Assembly: GCF_006539685.1 (NCBI RefSeq)
Contig: NZ_BJNM01000017.1
Span: forward strand, 1-63,104
DNA length: 63,104 nucleotides
Source: Gluconobacter oxydans
GTDB lineage: Bacteria > Pseudomonadota > Alphaproteobacteria > Acetobacterales > Acetobacteraceae
Reading direction: 5' to 3'
Both the position numbers and the translations under genes were made by a program. This document shows positions 24,997 through 35,068 of the stretch, in pieces. The notes under the pieces are model-generated. The model was given only the letters and a program-made list of their open reading frames with translations. It had not been told where the DNA came from and did no database searches. How positions within the stretch are numbered: the first letter of the stretch is position 1; each line of letters opens with the position of its first letter.

Positions 24997-26382
24997 TTAC
25001 GGCTTCACAATCCCCGGCTCCAGCTTCCGGATCACCCGGAACGCCGTCACGACGGCCAGACTGCCAAACAGCACTACGCCCAGCGACTGCCCGACCAGAA
25101 TCCCGACCGGCCCGTAAGCCGACCCGAACCACACGAACGGAATGGTCCCCAGCGTCGCCCGGCCCCAGTTGAACCCCGTGGAATAGAACGGGTGCCCCAG
25201 ATTGTTGAACGCCGTATTGGCCACAAACAGCAGTCCGACAAACATGTAACTCAGCACCAGCCAGCAGCAGAACAGCCGCACGATATCCACGCCGACACCC
25301 TGAAGCTCGAAAAGCTGGATGATGTAACTGTGCGTCGCCGCCAGAATCAGCCAGGTCACCCCCACACACAGCGCCGTCAGCTTGAGCGCCGCCAGAAGCG
25401 CTTCCTGCACGCGATGGATCTGCCGCGCCCCCAGATTCTGCGCCATGATTGGTCCCACCGACCCCGTCAGCGCAAAGACCAGCGAAAACGCCACCGGCAC
25501 GATCCGGTCAATCGTCGCCTGCCCCGAAACCGCATTGAGCCCGAACCGCGCCATCGCATGCGTCACGAACAGCGCCCCCGTCGGCGTCGCCAGATTGGTC
25601 GCAATCGCCGGAACCGCAATCCCGCCAATCAGCCGCGTGGACGGCCCGAACGCCGACCGCTCCGGCCATTCCAGCATGGCGTGACCCCGCAAATTCAGGA
25701 ATCCGCTCGCGGCAATAGCCAACCGCGCCAGAACCGTGCTGATCGCCGCACCCTCAAGCCCCAGATGCAGCCCGAAAATCATGACCGGATCCAGACAGGC
25801 CGAAACCACAGCTCCGGTCAGCGTCACCCGCATCGAGCGCTTGGCATCCCCGACCGCCCGCAGAAGTGACGACAGCGCCATCCCCAGACAGACCAGCGGC
25901 AACGCCGGCGAGACAATATGCAGGAACGTCGCTGCATGTTGCTGCGCCTCGCCATGCGCGCCCAGCAGCCCAAGCAGAGGCATCGCGAACGTCGCCGTCA
26001 CCAGCCCCAGCACAGCGGCAATCGCCACCATGACCACCAGAAATGCCGAGGCCATCCGTCGTGCCTCGGCATGTTGCCGCGCCCCGATCAGCCGTCCCGT
26101 ACAGGCCCCAAGCCCGATCGTCATGCCAATGGAAACAGAGACCTGCACATAACTGACCGCCGTCGCAAACGCGATCGCCGCCGTCAGCGTCTTGTCATGC
26201 AGATGGGAAATATAGCCGTAATTGAGCAGATCGACGGCAAAGACCGCCATCAGCCCGATCGCCCCCGTTCCGGCCATGGTCACGACATGACGCATGATGC
26301 TGCCATGAACGAATCTGGCAGGTCTGACCGGAGAATCGTCAGGAATACTGGGCTTTTTCGGGTCGTCGTCTGGCTGGGGCAT
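24997..26382 (-). CDS. MATE-family efflux transporter
   Basis: The protein (461 residues from ATG 26382) has twelve membrane helices in two homologous halves, as in NorM-type Na+ or H+ coupled multidrug exporters. Typical features are an N-terminal bundle starting MRHVVTMAGTGAIGLMAVFAVDLLN and repeated VPLVC/ALSSLLRAVGDAKRSM-like loops. A polar head of 27 residues precedes the first helix. The frame extends upstream, but 26382 is the first plausible start. It converges with the DMT gene and is divergent from flgE. The substrate is unknown. Confidence 0.88.
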   Translation of the reverse strand: MPQPDDDPKKPSIPDDSPVRPARFVHGSIMRHVVTMAGTGAIGLMAVFAVDLLNYGYISHLHDKTLTAAIAFATAVSYVQVSVSIGMTIGLGACTGRLIGARQHAEARRMASAFLVVMVAIAAVLGLVTATFAMPLLGLLGAHGEAQQHAATFLHIVSPALPLVCLGMALSSLLRAVGDAKRSMRVTLTGAVVSACLDPVMIFGLHLGLEGAAISTVLARLAIAASGFLNLRGHAMLEWPERSAFGPSTRLIGGIAVPAIATNLATPTGALFVTHAMARFGLNAVSGQATIDRIVPVAFSLVFALTGSVGPIMAQNLGARQIHRVQEALLAALKLTALCVGVTWLILAATHSYIIQLFELQGVGVDIVRLFCCWLVLSYMFVGLLFVANTAFNNLGHPFYSTGFNWGRATLGTIPFVWFGSAYGPVGILVGQSLGVVLFGSLAVVTAFRVIRKLEPGIVKP

Positions 26383-26599
26383 GCTCACACATATTGCCCG
26401 TTCCAAACCCGGAGAACCAGAGGCTGAAAGCGTTTTTCCCGCCCGGGTTCCAAGGAATTCCATAGCCGAATCCGGCCTTCATGCAGGCTGGATGGCTCTT
26501 TTTTGCCTCGTAAGGACTTCCTTAACATCCATCGTGGAATCCTTGGCCGTGATGCTCGGGCATACGACCCGCAGCCTGTTCCATGTCCGGGAGTATGCC
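26383..26599. promoter_or_regulatory. Divergent promoter region (MATE / flgE)
   Basis: This 217-bp gap must hold promoters for the MATE gene and the flagellar genes. A GGGAG ribosome-binding site ends it before flgE ATG 26600. I could not assign a sigma-28 or sigma-54 box with confidence. Confidence 0.4.
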
Positions 26600-27835
26600 A
26601 TGTCCTCGATCATCAACGCGGTCCACACGGCCGTCAGTGGCCTGAACGCCCAGTCCCACGCCTTTACCGACCTGTCCAACAACATCGCCAACAGCCAGAC
26701 CACCGGCTACAAGGCGAGCACCACCAGTTTCGAGGACTACGTCACCAATAACGAACTGGCCAATGACGGTGAATCCCTGAGCGACAGCGTCGCTGCGACC
26801 ACCCGACAGCACATCGACAACCAGGGCATGGTCACAACGTCGACCAACAGCACGGCCCTCGCCATTTCCGGCAACGGCTTCTTCAACGTCGTGCAGGCCA
26901 CCGGCCAGAGCAATGACAGCACCCCCGTTCTGGGAACGCAGCAGTATTACACCCGCAACGGTGACTTCTCGCAGGACAAGAACGGCTATCTGGTCAACAC
27001 GTCCGGCTATTACCTTGAGGGCTACAACGTCGACGCCACCTCAGGCACTCTGGGCACCTCTCTCTCTGCCATTCAGGTTCCTTCCACCATCGCGTTCCGA
27101 CCGACCGAGAGCACGAAACTGACCGCAACTGGCACGCTCGACAGCAGCAGCAGCAAGACTGTCGATATGTCGACGACAGCCTATGACAGCACAGGTGCGG
27201 CCTCGACGGTCGATCTGAGCTGGACGAAGCTCAGCGACACGACCTGGGCTGTTAAGGATGTCAACGACACCACTGGCACCAGCAACAGCGCAACCGTGAC
27301 GTTTGATTCCAGCGGCGCCGTTTCCTCCGTGACGTCCCAGGACAGCACTGGAGCCAGCAGCACTTCCAGCTCAAGCTTCAATTATACAGGCTCTCCTCAG
27401 GACATGACCGTGAGCCTCAGCGGCGTCACCCTCGGCTCGGCAAACACAGTTTCCATGACCTCTGACAGCGTCACCACCGGCACTTTTTCCGGCATTTCCA
27501 TGGAGACGGACGGCTCTGTCATGGCAACATTCGACAACGGTTATTCCCAGCTTGTCGCCAAGATCCCGCTGACAACCTTCGCCGATCCGAACAGCCTGTC
27601 TGCCCAGAACGGACAGGCCTATACCGCCACGTCGCAGTCCGGCAGCCCGCAGATCAACGCCGTCAACACCAATGGTGCCGGCACCCTGACCACGGGCTCC
27701 ATCGAGGAATCCACCACGGACCTGACCGGCGATCTCAGCAAGCTGATCGTGGCGCAGCAGGCCTACGGCGCAAACACGAAAGTCGTCTCCACGGCCGACC
27801 AGCTTCTTCAGACCACCCTGGCGATGATCCAGTAA
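26600..27835 (+). CDS. flgE: Flagellar hook protein FlgE
   Basis: This 411-residue protein polymerises into the flagellar hook outside the cell after export by the flagellar type III system. The N-terminal rod/hook motif (AVSGLNAQSHAFTDLSNNIANSQTTGYK) and the C-terminal D0 helix (LIVAQQAYGANTKVVSTADQLLQTTL) are conserved. The middle domains are Ser/Thr/Gly rich. ATG 26600 has a GGGAG site 8 nt upstream. It opens a flgE-flgK-flgL run with gaps of 25 and 2 bp, so one transcript is likely. Confidence 0.93.
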   Translation: MSSIINAVHTAVSGLNAQSHAFTDLSNNIANSQTTGYKASTTSFEDYVTNNELANDGESLSDSVAATTRQHIDNQGMVTTSTNSTALAISGNGFFNVVQATGQSNDSTPVLGTQQYYTRNGDFSQDKNGYLVNTSGYYLEGYNVDATSGTLGTSLSAIQVPSTIAFRPTESTKLTATGTLDSSSSKTVDMSTTAYDSTGAASTVDLSWTKLSDTTWAVKDVNDTTGTSNSATVTFDSSGAVSSVTSQDSTGASSTSSSSFNYTGSPQDMTVSLSGVTLGSANTVSMTSDSVTTGTFSGISMETDGSVMATFDNGYSQLVAKIPLTTFADPNSLSAQNGQAYTATSQSGSPQINAVNTNGAGTLTTGSIEESTTDLTGDLSKLIVAQQAYGANTKVVSTADQLLQTTLAMIQ

Positions 27836-27860
27836 GCCGGACTGAAGGGATACCTGCCTC

Positions 27861-29390
27861 ATGGGACTGAACAGCGCACTCTCGATTGCAACGTCCGGCC
27901 TGAATGCCGTCCAGAACGCCATGGCCGTTGCGTCCAACAACGTCTCCAATGCCGGGACAAGCGGCTATATCAAGGAAAACGCCAACGTTCAGTCCACCGT
28001 GGCTGGCAACATGGGCACCGGCGTGCGCACTGCCGCCACAACCCTGGCCACGAACGAGCAGGTCCAGAAGGCGCTCTACGCCCAGAATGCGGACGTCGCG
28101 GCCTACACGGCCACGAGCAACTCCCTGTCCAACATTACCGCACTTCAGGGCTCCACCAGCGCCACCTCCGGCAGCAGCGGAACGCTCTCTGACGAACTGG
28201 GCAATCTTCAGTCCGCCCTGACGTCCCTGACGTCCACGCCCGACAGCGCCTCGGCCCAGAGCACGGTCATTTCCGCCGCCTCCACCTTCGCGCAGTCCGT
28301 CAACACCCTCGCCTCGGCCTATCAGACCCAGCGCCAGACGGCCCAGGATACTGTCGTGTCCTCGGTTTCGGACATCAACACCGATCTTACCACGATCGGT
28401 GCCCTGTCCACCAAGATCATGAATCTCAAAAGCATCGGTCAGGATACGGCCGCGCTGGAAAACCAGCGCTACACGGCCCTGTCGTCGCTTTCCTCGGAAC
28501 TCTCCGTCTCCTGGTCCGAGTCCGCAAATGGCGACATGACCATCTCCACCGCAAATGGCGTGACCCTGCCGACGCGGGATACCAGCAGCACCCAGGGCGC
28601 AACCGTCTCCTCCACCTGGCCCCTCAGCACGTCCTCAGCCCAGATTTCGGTCAGCTCGACCTATTCCGCCACGTCTGCCGACAGCAGCATTCCTGCCATC
28701 ACCCTGAACGGCCGGGATGTCACTGCGGATCTGACCGGTGGAACGCTGGGCGCGAACATCACCCTGCGCGATACAACGCTCCCCACCATGCAGGCGCAGC
28801 TGGACTCCCTGACATCAACCGTTGCCACCCGCCTGAGCGATCAGGGCATGCCCCTTTTCACATCCGGCACAGATGGCGACGTTCCGGGCACATCGCGGAC
28901 GGACCTCACGCCGACCGGAAGCGTCGGCTTCTCGCAGGTCATGAGCGTTTCCAGCACCTATTCCGATGATCCGTCCAAACTGCTCGACAGCAGCACATCC
29001 GGAACACAGACCATCCAGAAGGTTCTGAGCTACGGCTTCGGAACCACATCCGATTCCGCCGGCACCTCCCAGACGGCAGCGCCGAGCACGAACCTCGGAC
29101 TGACCGGAACCCTGTCCACGGGCTATACGGGAAATCAGGGGATCATCTCCCTTGCGACATCCCTGACGGCAAAACAGGCCGCCACCGCCAGCGATGCCAG
29201 CAGCGGCCTCGCCCTCTCCCAGACAACACAGACCAGCCTGACGTCCAACCTTTCCGGAACATCCACGGTCTCCGTGGACACGGAAATGGCCAATATCGTC
29301 ACCCTGCAGAACGCCAATGCGGCCAATGCCAAAGTCGTATCAACCGTCCAGACAATGTTCAGCGCCCTGCTGAGCGCAATCGGAACCTGA
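27861..29390 (+). CDS. flgK: Flagellar hook-associated protein 1 FlgK
   Basis: This 509-residue junction protein joins the hook to the filament. The N-terminal helix carries the flagellar motif (LSIATSGLNAVQNAMAVASNNVSNAGTSGY) and the C-terminal helix ends in NANAANAKVVSTVQTMFSALLSAIG. A GAAGGGA site precedes ATG 27861. The protein is Ser/Thr rich throughout, as is usual for flagellar proteins of this group. It lies between flgE and flgL. Confidence 0.92.
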   Translation: MGLNSALSIATSGLNAVQNAMAVASNNVSNAGTSGYIKENANVQSTVAGNMGTGVRTAATTLATNEQVQKALYAQNADVAAYTATSNSLSNITALQGSTSATSGSSGTLSDELGNLQSALTSLTSTPDSASAQSTVISAASTFAQSVNTLASAYQTQRQTAQDTVVSSVSDINTDLTTIGALSTKIMNLKSIGQDTAALENQRYTALSSLSSELSVSWSESANGDMTISTANGVTLPTRDTSSTQGATVSSTWPLSTSSAQISVSSTYSATSADSSIPAITLNGRDVTADLTGGTLGANITLRDTTLPTMQAQLDSLTSTVATRLSDQGMPLFTSGTDGDVPGTSRTDLTPTGSVGFSQVMSVSSTYSDDPSKLLDSSTSGTQTIQKVLSYGFGTTSDSAGTSQTAAPSTNLGLTGTLSTGYTGNQGIISLATSLTAKQAATASDASSGLALSQTTQTSLTSNLSGTSTVSVDTEMANIVTLQNANAANAKVVSTVQTMFSALLSAIGT

Positions 29391-29392
29391 TC

Positions 29393-30454
29393 ATGACCGG
29401 AACCATCTCCAGTTTCGGCTTCGGAGGAATCTCCAGCCAGCTTCTTCTGGGTGTCCAGAACCTTTCGCAAAGCCAGAGCTCGCTCCAGCTCGAAGCCTCG
29501 ACCGGCGTGCTCTCCAGCAGCTATGCCGGCCTCGGCGCATCCAGGACACAGGCCCTCGCCCTTCAGCCGGCCATCACGCAGGTGTCCGCCTGGACGAGCA
29601 ACGTCACGAATGCGCAGAACACCCTGACCACGACACAGACTGCCCTGTCGCAGATCTCCACCATCGCCCAGGATCTGACGAGTTCGCTGTCCACGCTCGG
29701 CAGCACGCTGACCTATTCAACCGTCACGACGGCCGCAACTGCCGCCCAGTCGGCCCTGACGTCACTCGGCAATCTGCTGAATACGAAACAGGGCGACAGC
29801 TATGTCTTCGCCGGGCAGCAGAACACGACCGCCCCCGTAAGCACCGATCTGGGCACATCGGATCTCGCTACCCAGATCGAACAGGCCGTCAGCCAGCTCG
29901 GCTCCACCAGTGCGGACGACGTGCTCAGCACGACCGAGGATCTGGCCAGCAATACCGCCGCCGGGCAGCCCTTCTCCGCAGCGGTGTCCACGTCCCCCGA
30001 TCAGGCCTACCAGCAGAAAATGCAGGTCGTCGTCGGTCAGTCCGAAACGGTCTCCGTGGGCATGGTCGCCACCCAGAGCGCAACCTCGACCTCCACCACC
30101 TCGCCCATCCGCGACCTGATGCGCAACCTCATGGTGGTCGCCTCCCTCGGCGCGTCTTCCACGAGCGCAAGTGACTATTCCAGCCTGATTTCAGGCCTCC
30201 AGAGCTCCATGGAAACCGTAACGAGCGGCCTGGGAGACATGAGCGGCCTTCTCGGCGTCCAGCAGAACAGCCTGACAACCCAGGCCTCCATGCTGAGCCA
30301 GATGTCTTCCGCCCTGACCACCCAGCTCGGGCAGGTCAAGGATGCCTATCTGGCGCAGGTTTCCACGCAGGTGACGGACACCAACAACCAGCTTCAGGCG
30401 TCCTATTCCCTCATCGCCGACATGAAGGGCATGACGCTCGCATCTTACCTCTGA
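29393..30454 (+). CDS. flgL: Flagellar hook-associated protein 3 FlgL
   Basis: This 353-residue flagellin-related protein is the second junction protein between hook and filament. The N-terminal coil (NLSQSQSSLQLEASTGVLSSSYAGLGASRTQALAL) and a middle LLNTKQGDSYVFAGQQN segment are the FlgL/flagellin signatures. It starts 2 bp after the flgK stop. The flagellin gene itself is not in the window. Confidence 0.88.
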   Translation: MTGTISSFGFGGISSQLLLGVQNLSQSQSSLQLEASTGVLSSSYAGLGASRTQALALQPAITQVSAWTSNVTNAQNTLTTTQTALSQISTIAQDLTSSLSTLGSTLTYSTVTTAATAAQSALTSLGNLLNTKQGDSYVFAGQQNTTAPVSTDLGTSDLATQIEQAVSQLGSTSADDVLSTTEDLASNTAAGQPFSAAVSTSPDQAYQQKMQVVVGQSETVSVGMVATQSATSTSTTSPIRDLMRNLMVVASLGASSTSASDYSSLISGLQSSMETVTSGLGDMSGLLGVQQNSLTTQASMLSQMSSALTTQLGQVKDAYLAQVSTQVTDTNNQLQASYSLIADMKGMTLASYL

Positions 30455-30520
30455 TGCCGGTTGAAAATCCGTTTGTGACATCGCATATCGAAGTCACTTT
30501 CCTGTACGGAGACTGATGAG

Positions 30521-32392
30521 ATGAGTGAAACGAACACCCAGAAGGCAGCCGAAAAGCACGAGTTCAGTGCCGAAGTCGGACGTCTTCTGGATCTGGTGGT
30601 CCATGCCCTTTACTCGGATCGTGAGATCTTTCTGCGTGAGCTCGTCGCCAATGCGGCCGATGCCACGGACAAGCGCCGCTTCGAGGCCCTGACGGACAGC
30701 GCGCTGGCTCTTCCGGAAAATGCGTCCATCCGCATCAATCCGGACAAGAGCCAGAAAGAGCTGACCATTTCCGATGATGGCGTGGGCATGACCCATGACG
30801 AACTGGCCCAGAACCTTGGCACGATTGCCCGTTCCGGCACCCGCGCCTTCGGTGAGAAGCTGAATGCCGCAAAACCGGAAGACCGTCCGAGCCTGATCGG
30901 CCAGTTCGGTGTGGGTTTTTATGCGGCTTTCATGGTGGCTGACCGTGTGGACGTCACGTCCCGCAAGGCCGGTTCCGACGAAGCCTGGACCTGGTCGTCC
31001 GACGGCAAGGGCGCCTTCACGCTCACCCCCGCCTCCCGCTCCACGCCGGGTACCGACATTGTCCTGCACATGAAGGACGATGCTGACGAGTTCCTGGACA
31101 GCTGGCGTCTGCGTTCGATCATCCGCAAATGGGCAGACCACATCTCCTGGCCCATCACCCTGCGTGAAACCAAGGAAGACGGCACCACCGAAGACCAGGC
31201 TGCCAACGAAGGCACAGCCCTGTGGAGCAAGCCGAAATCCGAGATCACGCCGGAACAGTATGCCGAGTTCTACCGGCACATCTCGCATGCTTTCGATGAG
31301 CCCTATGCGACGCTGCACTGGCGCGCGGAAGGTGTGACCGAATTCACGGCCCTGCTGTTCCTGCCCAGCGCCCGCCCGTTCGATTTCATGGAGCAGTCCC
31401 GCGAAAGCCGGATCCATCTGCATGTCCGCCGGATGTTCATCACCGACGAAGCCGAACTGGTTCCGAACTGGATGCGCTTCGTGCAGGGTGTGGTCGACAC
31501 CGAAGACCTGCCGCTCAACGTCTCGCGTGAAATGCTTCAGGCCACACCGGTCCTGGCCCGCATCCGCAAGGCCGTGACCAAACGCGTCCTGAGCGAGATC
31601 AGCAAGCGCGCGAAAGAAGCCGATAGCGGTTTCAACTCGTTCTGGGAAAACTTCGGCGCCGTCATCAAGGAAGGCCTGTGGGAAGACGCCGAACACCGGA
31701 CGGAAATCGCCGGTTTCGCCCGCTTCCACTCCACCTACAGTGACGACCTGATCACGCTGGATGATTACATCTCCCGCATGAAAGATGGTCAGGACGCCAT
31801 CTATTACCTGACCGGCGACAGTCTCGACGCGCTCAAGTCCTCGGCCCAGCTTGAAGGCTTCCGCGCCCGCGGCCTCGAAGTCCTGCTTCTCTCCGATCCG
31901 GTGGATGGCTTCTGGCCGGAGCGTCTGTCTTCCTATCAGGAAAAGCCCCTGCGCTCCGTCACCCACTCCCATGGCGATCTGGAAAAGTTCGAGTCTGTGG
32001 AAGCAGACACGACCGAAGCCGCAGACGTCGAAAAGCTGGTCCCGGCCCTCAAGGACGCGCTTGGCGATCAGGTTAAGGACGTCCGCAGCACCGTCCGCCT
32101 GACGGGCAGTGCCGTTGTCATCACGTCCGATGGTGGTCCGGACCTGACGATGCAGCGCCTGATGCGCCGTTCGGGCCAGGCCATGCCCGCCATGCCGCCG
32201 ATCCTCGAGATCAACCCGAAGCATCCGCTCATCAAGGCCCTGGCCGAGCGTGTCGCAAAGGGCGAGAGCGTCAAGGACTATGCGACCGTCCTGCTGGATT
32301 TGGCCCGCGTGCAGGAAGGCGAGCCCCTTCCCGATCCGACCGGTTTCGGCCGCTCGCTCGCAACGCTGCTGGCCGGTCCTGCCGCAGAATGA
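30521..32392 (+). CDS. htpG: Molecular chaperone HtpG (Hsp90)
   Basis: This 623-residue Hsp90 has an intact GHKL ATPase domain at its N-terminus: [14 protein letters not shown] with the Mg-binding Asn, [11 protein letters not shown], and [13 protein letters not shown]. The middle domain carries the catalytic Arg region (NVSREMLQ), and a C-terminal dimerisation part follows. It lacks the MEEVD tail of eukaryotic forms, as expected. It assists client proteins under heat and oxidative stress. It is 66 bp after flgL but probably has its own promoter, and it ends in a strong terminator. Confidence 0.97.
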   Translation: MSETNTQKAAEKHEFSAEVGRLLDLVVHALYSDREIFLRELVANAADATDKRRFEALTDSALALPENASIRINPDKSQKELTISDDGVGMTHDELAQNLGTIARSGTRAFGEKLNAAKPEDRPSLIGQFGVGFYAAFMVADRVDVTSRKAGSDEAWTWSSDGKGAFTLTPASRSTPGTDIVLHMKDDADEFLDSWRLRSIIRKWADHISWPITLRETKEDGTTEDQAANEGTALWSKPKSEITPEQYAEFYRHISHAFDEPYATLHWRAEGVTEFTALLFLPSARPFDFMEQSRESRIHLHVRRMFITDEAELVPNWMRFVQGVVDTEDLPLNVSREMLQATPVLARIRKAVTKRVLSEISKRAKEADSGFNSFWENFGAVIKEGLWEDAEHRTEIAGFARFHSTYSDDLITLDDYISRMKDGQDAIYYLTGDSLDALKSSAQLEGFRARGLEVLLLSDPVDGFWPERLSSYQEKPLRSVTHSHGDLEKFESVEADTTEAADVEKLVPALKDALGDQVKDVRSTVRLTGSAVVITSDGGPDLTMQRLMRRSGQAMPAMPPILEINPKHPLIKALAERVAKGESVKDYATVLLDLARVQEGEPLPDPTGFGRSLATLLAGPAAE

Positions 32393-32432
32393 GCAAAGAC
32401 CCGGAGCAAGCCATGTCTCCGGTCCGGTTCGC

Positions 32433-32468
32433 AAAAGGCGAGGGTGTCATCCCTCGCCTTTTCTTTTT
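32433..32468 (+). terminator. Intrinsic terminator of htpG
   Basis: A perfect 12-bp stem (AAAAGGCGAGGG / CCCTCGCCTTTT) with loop TGTCAT is followed by CTTTTT. It stands 40 bp after the htpG stop and before hldE. Confidence 0.92.
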
Positions 32469-32522
32469 GCGTACTCCGGTGAAATATGAACCGCCGCGCA
32501 TGACTGAAGGAGAAGCAGGCCT

Positions 32523-33962
32523 GTGATCGACGATTTCCGCTTTGGCCGCATTACGGTAATCGGTGACCTGCTGCTGGATCAGTATATTTCAGGCGGCGTC
32601 AGCCGGATTTCCCCTGAAGCCCCCGTTCCCGTCGTCCTGCATGACGGTCTGCGCTGTGTGCCGGGCGGTGCGGCGAATGTGGCGGTCAACGCCGCTGCCC
32701 TAGGCGCCCAGGTCCATCTTGTCGGTCTCGTAGGCGAGGATGATTCGGCCGCGCGCCTGAAGGAAACCCTGAAACTCTGGCCCACCATCGAGACGGACGG
32801 CATCGTCTCGTCCCCCGACTGGACCACCATCACCAAGACCCGCGTCGTCAGTGGCCGCCAGCAGATCGTGCGCATCGACGTCGAAAAGCTCACCCCCCTT
32901 TCCGAAACACTCCAGCAGCGCCTCGTGGAAGAAGCCTGCCGTGCGATCGCCGTCTCGGACGTGCTCGTCTGCTCGGATTACGCCAAGGGCGTCCTGACGG
33001 ATGAGGTCCTGCGCGCCATCATCGCCGCCGGCCGCGAAAAGGGCATCCCTGTCATCGTCGATCCCAAGCGCCACACCTTCGAAGCCTATGCCGGCGCCAC
33101 GCTCGTCACACCCAACCGCATCGAGGCGCAACAGGCCAGCGGCCTGCCGGCGCGCACGGATGGCGAGGTCCTGAAAGTCGCGGAAACCCTGTCCGGCCAG
33201 TTCGGCGGCAACGTCCTCGTCACGCGTTCGGAAGACGGCATGACGCTCTGGCAGCATGACGCCAAACCGCTGCATGTTGCCAGCCGCAAATCCGAAGTCT
33301 TTGACGTCTCGGGCGCCGGAGACACCGTCGTCGCCACGGTCGCCGCCGTGCTTTCCGCCGGTCAGACGCTGGAAACAGCCGTCGTCATCGCAACCGCTGC
33401 CGCGGCCCTGTCCGTCAGCAAGTTCGGAACCGCCACGGTCTCGCGGGAAGAACTCTCCCGCGAACTGCTGCAGGAAATGCCAGAAACAGGCGCCCTTGTG
33501 CCCGTCGAACAGGCAGCCCGCATCGTGGAAAGCTGGCACCGGCACGGCGCGAAGGTTGTGTTCACCAACGGGTGTTTCGATCTGGTCCATCCCGGCCATG
33601 TCAGCCTGCTTCAGGCGGCGGCCCGTGAAGGAGACCGGCTGGTCGTGGCCCTCAACACGGACCGCTCCGTCAGCCGGCTGAAGGGCCCGACGCGCCCGGT
33701 CCAGAAGGAAGAGGCCCGCGCCCGGGTCATCGGCGCCCTGCGCTCGGTCGATCTCGTGGTACTGTTCGACGAAGACACCCCCCTGGAGGTCATCCGCACT
33801 CTGAAGCCGGATATTCTCGTCAAGGGCGCGGACTATACCGAAGACCAGGTGGTCGGTGCCGATGTGGTTAAAAGCTATGGCGGCAAGGTCGTGCTGGTGG
33901 ACCTTGTCGAAGGCCAGTCCACCACCCGCCTCGTCCGGGGCATGCAGTCAGCCCCGTCCTGA
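32523..33962 (+). CDS. hldE: Bifunctional heptose-7-phosphate kinase / heptose-1-phosphate adenylyltransferase
   Basis: This 479-residue fusion makes ADP-D-glycero-beta-D-manno-heptose for the LPS inner core. The N-terminal half is a PfkB/ribokinase-type kinase with GGAANVAVNAAALGA and the catalytic DVSGAGDTVVAT. The C-terminal third is a nucleotidyltransferase with FTNGCFDLVHPGHVSLL. Both active sites are intact. It starts at GTG 32523 behind AAGGAG. ADP-heptose is also the donor for TibC-type heptosyltransferases, two damaged copies of which lie at the right end of this window. Confidence 0.95.
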   Translation: MIDDFRFGRITVIGDLLLDQYISGGVSRISPEAPVPVVLHDGLRCVPGGAANVAVNAAALGAQVHLVGLVGEDDSAARLKETLKLWPTIETDGIVSSPDWTTITKTRVVSGRQQIVRIDVEKLTPLSETLQQRLVEEACRAIAVSDVLVCSDYAKGVLTDEVLRAIIAAGREKGIPVIVDPKRHTFEAYAGATLVTPNRIEAQQASGLPARTDGEVLKVAETLSGQFGGNVLVTRSEDGMTLWQHDAKPLHVASRKSEVFDVSGAGDTVVATVAAVLSAGQTLETAVVIATAAAALSVSKFGTATVSREELSRELLQEMPETGALVPVEQAARIVESWHRHGAKVVFTNGCFDLVHPGHVSLLQAAAREGDRLVVALNTDRSVSRLKGPTRPVQKEEARARVIGALRSVDLVVLFDEDTPLEVIRTLKPDILVKGADYTEDQVVGADVVKSYGGKVVLVDLVEGQSTTRLVRGMQSAPS

Positions 33963-33977
33963 TTGGCCCCGTCCTGG

Positions 33978-34856
33978 TTAGCGTCGCCCTGACGATCCCG
34001 TCTGTTCCAGCCGCCCCAGCCGCAAGGCGGAACGCTGCCGGATTTCCCGCGGGGACGCCCCGAATTTCTGCCGGAAACGCCGGGAGAAATGCGCGGCATT
34101 GCGAAAGCCATGGTTCAGAGCGATCTGCGCGATCGGCAGTGCATCATGGGCCGGGTTCGTCAGATCCGCATGGATCCGCTCAAGCCGCCGGTTGAGGATC
34201 CACCCCGCGACCGCCCCCTCCTCGCCATCGAAAAGCTGATAGAGCGCCCGGGTCGAAATGCCCGACGCTTCCGCAATGCTCTGTGGCGTCAGATCATGCT
34301 CGTGCAGGCGTGTCTCGATATAGTGGCGGATATGCTTCTGCCGATGCCGGCGCCGTCCCGCGACACTGACTTCCAGCTCCAGACAATCCAGGATCGTCGT
34401 GATCAGCAGATCCGTGACATGCTGCATAAGGCGCTGGCGTGTCTGCGGAATCGTACCTTCCAGCACACCGGCCTCGAGCATGGACCCCGCGGAAAGCAGG
34501 AACGCCCCCGGCCCCTTCTCCATATTGAAAGACAGGGGCGGTAGCCCCGCAAGCATCGGAAGATACCGCAGCAGTGCACTGCGCGTGACGCTCAGCAGAA
34601 AGACATCCGCCGTAGGCTCGACACGTGGCGGCGTGGCCAGCGTCGAGAACTGGTGCTGATCCAGATAAAGCCTGCCCGTAGACTGCCGTGACAGCACCAG
34701 AACCGCCCGCTCCTGCTCCAGAATCTCCGCAACGCCCGCTGACAGGGCTGTGCTGAGACGAACGACGATCGGCTCCATTCCACGGGGAGGTGCCGCAAGG
34801 GTCGCGAGCGGGATGATGCGCTGTGCATTCAGGCTACCGCGGGGGCTTTCAGTCAC
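33978..34856 (-). CDS. AraC-family transcriptional regulator
   Basis: This 292-residue protein has an N-terminal ligand domain of the AraC-binding-domain-2 kind (residues about 20-170) and a C-terminal double helix-turn-helix: LTPQSIAEASGISTRALYQLF (first HTH) and IAQIALNHGFRNAAHFSRRF (second HTH, the AraC signature). The inducer and targets are not apparent. It converges with hldE, 15 bp after its stop. The upstream gap 34857-35068 is AT-rich and includes a copy of a 12-mer also found at the znuA operator. Confidence 0.9.
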   Translation of the reverse strand: MTESPRGSLNAQRIIPLATLAAPPRGMEPIVVRLSTALSAGVAEILEQERAVLVLSRQSTGRLYLDQHQFSTLATPPRVEPTADVFLLSVTRSALLRYLPMLAGLPPLSFNMEKGPGAFLLSAGSMLEAGVLEGTIPQTRQRLMQHVTDLLITTILDCLELEVSVAGRRRHRQKHIRHYIETRLHEHDLTPQSIAEASGISTRALYQLFDGEEGAVAGWILNRRLERIHADLTNPAHDALPIAQIALNHGFRNAAHFSRRFRQKFGASPREIRQRSALRLGRLEQTGSSGRR

Positions 34857-35068
34857 GACTGTGCTCCGTGAAGGAAAGTGGGAATGCCGTTAAACACCAT
34901 TTTTAATAGTAAAACCAGTCAAAACACCCATGTCAGGATGGCTATATGGAAAATCAGCTCAAAGGAAAATAGCCAGACTGTATTTCATACTATTTCGTCA
35001 CTCGGTGTCATTCACGAAACTGCGAAGCATTGGAATGTTATAAAGTAAACATTTTTTTAGAAACGGAA
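34857..35068. promoter_or_regulatory. AT-rich upstream region of the AraC-family gene
   Basis: This 212-bp gap lies between the end of the YhaN-like gene and the AraC-family start. It should hold the AraC-gene promoter. At 35037 it has GTTATAAAGTAA inside a near-palindrome (AATGTT...AACATT), similar to the Zur-like site at 13117. Confidence 0.4.

Noticed and set aside
30494-32434. A 646-residue open frame antisense to htpG
   Set aside because: It mirrors a perfectly conserved chaperone gene; high GC and codon bias keep the opposite strand open. It has no recognisable domain.
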